NCBI GenBank assembly: GCA_036270095.1
Contig: DATBDE010000076.1
Coordinates: 1 to 64,000 of the forward strand
Direction: 5' to 3'
Source: DATBDE01 sp036270095
GTDB taxonomy: Bacteria > Actinomycetota > Thermoleophilia > Solirubrobacterales > Solirubrobacteraceae
DNA length: 64,000 nucleotides
How positions within the stretch are numbered: the stretch's first letter is position 1; every line of letters starts with the position of its first letter. The position numbers were made by a program, and so were the translations under genes. The notes beneath the pieces were generated by a model that was not told the origin of the DNA, made no database searches, and worked only from the letters and a program-made list of their open reading frames with translations. Below, piece by piece: positions 58,981 to 64,000 of this stretch.

Positions 58981-59543
58981 GGCACGGCGTTGCTGTGGTC
59001 GGCGTCCTCGCCCTGCAGGGCGACTTCGAGGCTCACGCGCGGCTGCTGCGCGCCTGCGGGGCCGAGCCGCGCGAGGTCCGCGTGCCGGCCGAGCTCGAGG
59101 GCCTCGACGGGCTCGTGCTCCCAGGCGGCGAGTCGACGGTGATGACGCTGGGGATCGAGCGCGAGGGCCTGGCCGCGCCGCTGCGCGCCCTGCACGCGGC
59201 GGGCACGCCCATCCTCGGCACGTGCGCCGGGCTGATCATGGCCGACCGCGCCCACCTCGGGCTCATCGACGTGCGCGCGCGCCGCAACGCCTTCGGGCGC
59301 CAGATCCGCTCCTTCGAGGCCGACCTCGACGTCGCCGGGCTCGACGGGCCGCCGATGCGCGCGGTGTTCATCCGCGCGCCGTGGATCGACGAGGCCGGCC
59401 CCGAGGTCGAGGTGCTGGCCAGCGTGGACGGCCATGCCGTCGTGGCGCGCCAGGACGGCGTGCTCGTGGCCGCGTTCCATCCCGAGCTGGCCGACGACCC
59501 GCGCCTGCACCGGCTCTTCCTGGAGCGGATCGGGAAGGGCTAG
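58977..59543 (+). CDS. pdxT: Pyridoxal 5'-phosphate synthase glutaminase subunit PdxT
   Basis: The 188-residue class I glutamine amidotransferase provides ammonia to PdxS. It has VGVLALQGDFEAHARLLRAC, GLVLPGGESTVMTLGIEREG, the catalytic Cys in GTCAGLIMAD, RNAFGRQIRSFEADLDV, AVFIRAPWIDEAGPEVEV and the His-Glu pair in FHPELADDPRLHRLF. It starts at GTG 58977, inside the pdxS stop codon (GTGA). The stop forms a CTAG overlap with the convergent membrane gene. Confidence 0.95.
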   Translation: MRHGVAVVGVLALQGDFEAHARLLRACGAEPREVRVPAELEGLDGLVLPGGESTVMTLGIEREGLAAPLRALHAAGTPILGTCAGLIMADRAHLGLIDVRARRNAFGRQIRSFEADLDVAGLDGPPMRAVFIRAPWIDEAGPEVEVLASVDGHAVVARQDGVLVAAFHPELADDPRLHRLFLERIGKG

Positions 59544-59938
59544 ACCGGTTCGCGGTCGCGCGGGCGCGACCGGGCCCACAGCGCACGCTTGCGGTCGAAC
59601 TCGTCCCAGTCCTGGCCGCCCTCGTCGCCGGGGTCGGCGGGCTCGGGCTCGTCCGGGGTGGGCGCACCGCCATCGCCGTCCGAGCGCGCCTTGGCCAGCC
59701 ACACGGCGAGGCACATGGTCTCCACCGCGGCTGCGATGAGCGCGGCGGCGAACGCGTGGCGGCCGTTGATGGCCGCGTGCAGCCCGACGAGGTAGCCGAC
59801 GAGGCCGCCGCCCGCGACCGCCATGACCAGGCGCCGCGAGGCCGGGCGCGAGGGGCCGCGCCCGAAGAAGGCAAGGCCGATGGAGACGATCAGGCCCAGC
59901 GCCAGCAGCACCTTGACGAAGACCGGAAGCGACGTCAT
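59540..59938 (-). CDS. Small membrane protein, 132 aa, unknown function
   Basis: No family is recognised. The protein has an N-terminal membrane helix (VKVLLALGLIVSIGLAFFGR), a loop with Pro/Arg, then two more hydrophobic segments (LVMAVAGGGLVGYLVGLHAA, AFAAALIAAAVETMCLAVWL), and an acidic C-terminal tail with PDEPEPADPGDEGGQDWDEF and a basic end. ATG 59938 was chosen with GGGAGA about nine bases upstream. Its stop overlaps the pdxT stop in a CTAG. A longer in-frame reading upstream is poor coding and antisense to a nitrilase and phosphoesterase gene, so it was rejected. Confidence 0.65.
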   Translation of the reverse strand: MTSLPVFVKVLLALGLIVSIGLAFFGRGPSRPASRRLVMAVAGGGLVGYLVGLHAAINGRHAFAAALIAAAVETMCLAVWLAKARSDGDGGAPTPDEPEPADPGDEGGQDWDEFDRKRALWARSRPRDREPV

Positions 59939-59997
59939 CAGGAGGAGTCTCCCACCGTCCGCAAGCCCTGCGGTGTCGAACGCGTTGGAATCTGGTG

Positions 59998-60882
59998 TTA
60001 GGCCAGCACGTCGCGGCGCGAGTAGTGGCCCACGGCGTCGAACCACCGCTTGGCGCGCAGGCCCTCGCGCAGGTCGCAGTCGGCCACGACCATGCCCTCT
60101 TCGTCGTAGAGCGGCCCGGCCAGCACGTTGCCCCAGGTGGGCTCGATGATCGCGGCGCCGCCACGGCCGAACTGCTCGCTGCCCTCGGGCAGGGGCACGG
60201 GGAAGTCGGCCGGGAAGGCCGAGGCGGGGATGTACTGCGGGACCGAGACCACGAACGCGCCCGACTCGATGGCGATGTGGCGCACGGTGGCGAGCCAGCC
60301 GTCGCTGTCGTCGGCCGTCGGCGCCACCCAGATCTGCGGGCCGCCCTCGTACACCGCCCAACGGGCCAGCGGCATGCGGTTCTCCCAGCAGATCAACCCG
60401 CCCACGCGCGCGAAGGGCAGCTCGACCGGCGCGAGGTCGTCGCCCGCGCCGACGCCGTGGAACAGCCGCTCGTGCATGGTGGGCATGAGCTTGCGGTGGC
60501 GGTGGATCAGGCCCTCGGGGCCGAGGTAGAGCAGGGTGTTGTAGAGCGAGCCGCCCACGCGCTCGTTGACGCCGATGGCGAGGTGGATGCGGCTGCGCCG
60601 GCACGCCGCCGCCAGCCGGTCGACCAGCGGCCCGGGCACGTCGACGGCGTTTTCGTGCAGGCGCGACCAGAGGTCGTCCCAGCCGCCGAACGCGGCCGCG
60701 CCCTTGGCCCACGCGTTGGACGGATAGAGCGGCACGAAGGTCTCGGGCAGGACGGCCAGCTGCACGCCCGCCTGGGCCGCCTCGTCGAGGAGCGTGACCG
60801 CCTTCGCGACCGACGCGTCGGCATCGAGGATGGCCGGGGTGGCCTGGATCGCGGCCACACGGACCGTCGTGAGCTCGCCCAT
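59998..60882 (-). CDS. Nitrilase/carbon-nitrogen hydrolase family protein
   Basis: The 294-residue protein has the Glu-Lys-Cys triad of the nitrilase superfamily: Glu in LAVLPETFVPLYP, Lys in HRHRKLMPTMHER and Cys in GLICWENRMPLARW. Further segments NERVGGSLYNTLLYLGPEG and GGPQIWVAPTADDSDGWLAT fit the family, and the CWEN context and the PTMHER sequence suggest a true nitrilase, which hydrolyses nitriles to acids, although amidases cannot be excluded. ATG 60882 is leaderless (TATGCT eight bases upstream); an upstream in-frame Met at 60909 would lie in the promoter. The phosphoesterase gene is divergent. Confidence 0.88.
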   Translation of the reverse strand: MGELTTVRVAAIQATPAILDADASVAKAVTLLDEAAQAGVQLAVLPETFVPLYPSNAWAKGAAAFGGWDDLWSRLHENAVDVPGPLVDRLAAACRRSRIHLAIGVNERVGGSLYNTLLYLGPEGLIHRHRKLMPTMHERLFHGVGAGDDLAPVELPFARVGGLICWENRMPLARWAVYEGGPQIWVAPTADDSDGWLATVRHIAIESGAFVVSVPQYIPASAFPADFPVPLPEGSEQFGRGGAAIIEPTWGNVLAGPLYDEEGMVVADCDLREGLRAKRWFDAVGHYSRRDVLA

Positions 60883-60890
60883 CAGGCCCG

Positions 60891-60896
60891 AGCATA
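60891..60896 (-). promoter_or_regulatory. -10 element TATGCT of the nitrilase-family gene
   Basis: TATGCT on the minus strand is 8 bases before the ATG at 60882, and lies back to back with the phosphoesterase element at 60901-60906. Confidence 0.5.
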
Positions 60897-60900
60897 CGTG

Positions 60901-60906
60901 TAGGTT
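60901..60906 (+). promoter_or_regulatory. -10 element TAGGTT of the phosphoesterase gene
   Basis: TAGGTT lies 10 bases before the GTG at 60917. The two divergent -10 elements are four bases apart, so the promoters must share -35 regions or be mutually exclusive. Confidence 0.45.
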
Positions 60907-60916
60907 CACCGTCCTC

Positions 60917-62296
60917 GTGCGCGATGTGTTCGATCCGGCCTACGCCGAGGAGCTGGACGCGGTTGCTCCCGACGAGGGCCTGAGACGTCGCGAGTTCCTC
61001 GCCCGCACGGCCGCCACGGTTGGCGTGGGACTCGGGCTCGCCGCCACCCTCGGCCCCGACCGGCTGATCGCCGCGGCCGCCGCGCAGGAGGCCCGCGGCG
61101 CCCGGCGCACCGGCCGCGACATCCCCATCGACACCTTCGTCGTGGTGATGTTGGAGAACCGCTCCTTCGACCATTTCCTCGGCTGGATGCCCAACGCCGA
61201 CGGCCGCCAGGCCGGGCTCAGCTACCCGGACGGCGCCGGCAACATGGTCGACACCCACTACCTGCCGCCCGACTTCCAGGGCTGCGGGCACCCCGTGCCC
61301 GGCCACCTGTGGAGCCAGGGCCGGGTGCAGTTCAACAACGGCGCCGTGGACGGGTTCCAGCTCCCGGGCAGCGGCAACGACGCCTACGCGGTGGGCTACT
61401 ACCAGGCGAAGGACGTCCCCTTCCTCGCCGCGGCGACGCGCGCGGGGACGACGTGCGACCGCTACTTCGCCTCGCTGATGGCCTCCACCAACCCCAACCG
61501 CGCCTACGCGCACGCGGCGACCTCGTACGCGAACAAGTTCCTCGTCGTCAACCTCCCCGGCGACCCGCCGCCGCAGTTCCCGACCGCGCCCGGCTTCCCG
61601 TTCTCGAGCACGATCGAGTCGCGCCTGGTGCGCGCCGGCCTGGAGGGCCGCACCTTCTACAGCGACGTCGACTACGCGTCGATGTGGGGGAAGGGGGGCG
61701 TGCAGCACTCGGCGCAGATCGCGGAGTACTACGAGCGCGCCGCGCTGGGCACGCTGCCCCAGCTCTCGTTCGTCGACCCGGAGATGCTGAGCACGAAGGA
61801 GCTCATCGGGGTCACCAACGACCAGCACCCGGTCAGCGACATCCGCACCGGCGAGTGGTTCATGTCCGACGTCATCCACGCGTTCATGCGCTCGCCGCAG
61901 TGGAAGCGCGGTGCGCTGTTCCTGGTCTGGGACGAGTGGGGCGGGTTCTTCGACCACGTCCTCCCGCCGAGCGTGCGCGACGCCAACGCCAGCGCCAACC
62001 TCGACGACAACTTCGGCCAGATGGGCTTCCGCGCGCCCGCCGTCGTGCTCTCGCCCTACGCCAAGCCGGGCAACGTCGTGCACACGCGGTTCGGCCACGA
62101 GTCGATCCTGCGCATGGTCGAGGAGCGCTACCGCCTGCGGCCGTGCACCGTGCGCGACGCGAAGGCGAACTCGATCGCCGCCGCGTTCGACTTCAACCGG
62201 AAGCCGCGGCTCGAGCTCCCGCGGCTGCCCACGCCGCCCTCGATCATCTCCGAGCCCTGCCCGGAGCCGAGCACCGAGGGGGAGACGAACGGATGA
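60917..62296 (+). CDS. Tat-exported phosphoesterase (phospholipase C/acid phosphatase-like)
   Basis: The 459-residue protein is a phosphoesterase-family (PF04185-type) enzyme. The N-terminus has a twin-arginine signal (LRRREFLARTAATVGVGLGL). The catalytic core starts VVVMLENRSFDHFLGWMPNA with a metal-binding Glu-Asn pair, followed by HPVPGHLWSQGRVQFNNGAV, ASLMASTNPNRAYAHAATSY, DVIHAFMRSPQWKRGALFLV, and WDEWGGFFDHVLPPS, a typical late metal-binding motif. Such enzymes hydrolyse phospholipids or phosphomonoesters outside the cytoplasm. It starts at GTG 60917. A gap of 73 bases follows to the P450 gene. Confidence 0.88.
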   Translation: MRDVFDPAYAEELDAVAPDEGLRRREFLARTAATVGVGLGLAATLGPDRLIAAAAAQEARGARRTGRDIPIDTFVVVMLENRSFDHFLGWMPNADGRQAGLSYPDGAGNMVDTHYLPPDFQGCGHPVPGHLWSQGRVQFNNGAVDGFQLPGSGNDAYAVGYYQAKDVPFLAAATRAGTTCDRYFASLMASTNPNRAYAHAATSYANKFLVVNLPGDPPPQFPTAPGFPFSSTIESRLVRAGLEGRTFYSDVDYASMWGKGGVQHSAQIAEYYERAALGTLPQLSFVDPEMLSTKELIGVTNDQHPVSDIRTGEWFMSDVIHAFMRSPQWKRGALFLVWDEWGGFFDHVLPPSVRDANASANLDDNFGQMGFRAPAVVLSPYAKPGNVVHTRFGHESILRMVEERYRLRPCTVRDAKANSIAAAFDFNRKPRLELPRLPTPPSIISEPCPEPSTEGETNG

Positions 62297-62369
62297 TTCC
62301 TGGCTGGCTGGCCAACCAGCGGATAGAGTCCCGCAACGATGGCTTGACGCGACACCAAGAGGAGGCCGG

Positions 62370-63602
62370 ATGACGTCGATCGACAGTGATCTCGACCGCA
62401 CGCTCGTGATCGATCGCCCGATCTGGGAGGAGGGCCCGCCCCACGCCCTGTTCGGCCGACTGCGCCAGGAGTGCCCGATCCACTGGTCGAGCTCGATCCC
62501 CGAGTTCCCGCTCGAGGAGGGCTACTGGTCGGTCACCACGGCCGACGACATCCACACCGTCAGCCGCGACTGGAAGACGTACTCGTCGGCGCACAAGGGG
62601 ATCACCGCGGCCAGCTACGCCTTCCCGCTCGAGCTCATCCAGGCCATGTTCATCGGCATGGACCCGCCGCGTCACGACCGCCTCAAGGCGCTGTTCCAGG
62701 CCGGCTTCACGCCCAAGCGCATCGCCGAGCACGAGGATGAGATCCGCGCCATCGTCGTGCGCGTGCTCGACCGCCTCGGCGACCGCGAGACCTGCGACCT
62801 GGTCAACGACGTGGCCCAGCCCGCGGTCTCGCGCATCATCCACAGCTTCATGGGCATCCCCGAGTCCGACGACGCCATGTGGGCCGAGCTGATGAACGCG
62901 ACCCTGGGCGCCGGCGACCCCGACCTCAACCCCGAGGGCGTCGATGCCGTGGTCGAGTCGCTCGTGCCGAAGATCTTCGAGAGCTGCCGGGCGCTCATCG
63001 CCGCGCGCCGCGAGGCGCCGACCGACGACCTCACGAGCGTGCTCGTGCACGCCGAGGTCGAGGGGCAGAAGCTCGAGGAGCACGAGATCGTCATGGGCTT
63101 CTTCCTGCTCGTGGCCGCCGGCAACGACTCGACCAAGGCGACGTACTCGTCGGCCATGCGCGCGCTCATGCAGCACCCCAAGGAGCGCCAGCGGCTGCTC
63201 GACGACCCGGCGCTGATCCCGAGCGCGGTCGAGGAGGCCCTGCGCATGTTCCCCGCCTTCGCGCACTTCGCCCGCACGGCGACGCACGACACCGAGCTCA
63301 ACGGAACGAAGATCCGCGAGGGCGACAAGGTGGTCATGTGGTACGTGTCGTCCAACCGCGACGAGACGCGCTACGACGACCCCGAGCGCTTCGACGTCGC
63401 GCGCAACCCCGACCACCAGGCCTTCGGCGCCGGCGGCCGGCACTTCTGCCTGGGCACGGCGCTGGCCCGGCTCGAGCTGCGGATCATGCTCGAGGAGACC
63501 CTGCGCCGCTACCCGGACATGGAGCTCGCGGGCGCGCCGACCTGGGTCGAGTCGCCCTTCATCAACCAGCTCAAGACGCTGCCGGTCCGCCTGCCGGCCT
63601 GA
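62370..63602 (+). CDS. Cytochrome P450
   Basis: The 410-residue soluble P450 has the heme-binding loop FGAGGRHFCLGTALARLE with Cys360, the ExxR-type helix EEALRMFPAFAHFARTA, and an I-helix VAAGNDSTKATYSSAMRAL. There the usual acid-Thr pair of the oxygen-activating groove reads Asn-Asp-Ser-Thr (GNDST), a substitution worth noting. The sequence HPKERQRLLDDPALIPSAVE is standard. It resembles steroid or fatty-acid hydroxylating CYP125/142-type enzymes, but the substrate is not certain. AAGAGGAGGCCGG before ATG 62370 is a good ribosome site. Its stop overlaps the alcohol dehydrogenase start (TGATG), so the two probably act in sequence: hydroxylation, then oxidation. Confidence 0.92.
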   Translation: MTSIDSDLDRTLVIDRPIWEEGPPHALFGRLRQECPIHWSSSIPEFPLEEGYWSVTTADDIHTVSRDWKTYSSAHKGITAASYAFPLELIQAMFIGMDPPRHDRLKALFQAGFTPKRIAEHEDEIRAIVVRVLDRLGDRETCDLVNDVAQPAVSRIIHSFMGIPESDDAMWAELMNATLGAGDPDLNPEGVDAVVESLVPKIFESCRALIAARREAPTDDLTSVLVHAEVEGQKLEEHEIVMGFFLLVAAGNDSTKATYSSAMRALMQHPKERQRLLDDPALIPSAVEEALRMFPAFAHFARTATHDTELNGTKIREGDKVVMWYVSSNRDETRYDDPERFDVARNPDHQAFGAGGRHFCLGTALARLELRIMLEETLRRYPDMELAGAPTWVESPFINQLKTLPVRLPA

Positions 63603-64000
63603 TGCAGCAGCTCACCTACCTCGGGCCGGGGTCGCTCGAGTGGCAGGACGTCCCGGCACCGGAGGGGCCGGGGCCCGGCGAGGCGCTCGTGCGCCCGCTG
63701 GCGGTCGCCACCTGCGACCTCGACCGCGTGATCCTCGCGGGCGGCGCGGCGTTCTTCCCGCCGCCGTTCCCGTTCGGCCACGAGGGCGTGGGCGAGGTGG
63801 CGGACGTGGGCGCCGGCGTCGACCTCGCGGCGGGCCGACTCGTGTCGATCCCGTTCGAGATCTCCTGCGGGGACTGCGCCGCCTGCCGCCGCGGCCACGA
63901 CGCGCACTGCGAGCGGGTCCCGCGCCTGTCCACGTACGGCATGGGCGACGGCGCGCGGCGCTACGGCGGGTTCCTGTCTGACCTCGTGCGCGTGCCCTTC
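63602..64000 (+). CDS. Zinc-dependent alcohol dehydrogenase, 5' part (runs off window)
   Basis: The first 133 codons of a medium-chain alcohol dehydrogenase begin at ATG 63602, overlapping the P450 stop by one base. The catalytic-domain start is MQQLTYLGPGSLEWQDVPAP. The segment AVATCDLDRVILAGG carries the first zinc-ligand Cys, FPFGHEGVGEVADVGAG the His-Glu, and CGDCAACRRGHDAHCERV the structural-zinc cysteines. The nucleotide-binding domain is beyond the window. It likely oxidises the alcohol made by the P450 or supplies another dehydrogenation in the same pathway. Confidence 0.9.
   Translation, partial: MQQLTYLGPGSLEWQDVPAPEGPGPGEALVRPLAVATCDLDRVILAGGAAFFPPPFPFGHEGVGEVADVGAGVDLAAGRLVSIPFEISCGDCAACRRGHDAHCERVPRLSTYGMGDGARRYGGFLSDLVRVPF

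Noticed and set aside
59540..62401. 953-codon minus-strand extension of the small membrane protein
   Set aside because: It runs antisense to the nitrilase and phosphoesterase genes and has no recognisable sequence beyond 59938.
1..64000. tRNA, rRNA, CRISPR, riboswitch, insertion sequence or prophage
   Set aside because: No cloverleaf-like sequence, regularly spaced repeats, transposase, integrase or phage genes were found on reading both strands.

Overview
The window is about 74% GC and gene-dense. It has many GTG starts, 1-4 base gene overlaps, strong G/C third positions and typical actinobacterial families (large LuxR/LAL and BTAD regulators, PucR-type regulators, P450, acyl-CoA dehydrogenases). 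The mix, with several secreted proteins carrying Ser/Gly-rich linkers and Arg-rich beta-sandwich tails, suggests a soil actinobacterium of the Thermoleophilia (Solirubrobacterales) type; that placement is inference. No tRNA, rRNA, CRISPR array, insertion sequence or prophage was seen. No stretch of more than about 300 bases lacks a gene or gene remnant.

Layout. 1-3.7 kb: a 3'-truncated sensor kinase, three tiny genes, an HD hydrolase of the ppGpp-hydrolase type, a frameshifted DUF1003 gene and an HdeD-like membrane protein. 3.8-23.6 kb: a catabolic island. It holds LysR and LuxR regulators, an acyl-CoA dehydrogenase, a divergent acyl-CoA ligase, a five-gene minus-strand operon (18.3 to 10.7 kb) matching an acetophenone/acetone-carboxylase-type ATP-dependent ketone carboxylase (HyuA, small zinc protein, HyuA, HyuB, fifth protein), a divergent PHA synthase plus alpha/beta hydrolase, and two divergent PucR regulators. 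The likely flow is ketone to beta-keto acid, CoA activation, then breakdown or storage as polyester. 23.8-29.5 kb: a Dabb protein, a hydrolase, xylB-xylA, a CHAD protein and an aldo/keto reductase. 29.5-37.4 kb: a 1091-residue secreted protein with a papain-like C/H/D arrangement, a Crp-type regulator facing a 23-residue microprotein, a DsrE protein, an SCO1-TlpA fusion and an AarF/UbiB kinase. 37.4-49 kb: OsmC, then an acyl-CoA-dehydrogenase-like flavoprotein with a flavin reductase, a BTAD-cyclase-AAA regulator with a hydrolase remnant beside it, small membrane/secreted proteins, a disulfide oxidoreductase, an ArsR regulator and exonuclease III. 49-56 kb: a secreted YWTD propeller, a HAD phosphatase, a glucose dehydrogenase-GH15 trehalase/glucoamylase-cupin operon and a facing PQQ sugar dehydrogenase. 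56-64 kb: rhamnose epimerase, an RpiR regulator, a GNAT protein, pdxS-pdxT (vitamin B6), a nitrilase-family enzyme, a Tat-exported phosphoesterase, and a P450 with an alcohol dehydrogenase that runs off the window.

Regulation. Eighteen genes have a TANNNT hexamer 6-11 bases before an ATG or GTG start, usually with no Shine-Dalgarno, so leaderless transcription looks like the dominant initiation mode for first genes. Inverted repeats that look like operators overlap the ArsR start, the Crp/microprotein divergent promoter and the ketone-carboxylase/PHA-synthase divergent promoter. The main items for a second look are the five-subunit carboxylase island, the microprotein, the 25-bp AT-rich palindrome at 23.65 kb, the duplicated LuxR helix-turn-helix, and the abrupt end of the first gene at an XhoI-NotI-like sequence.
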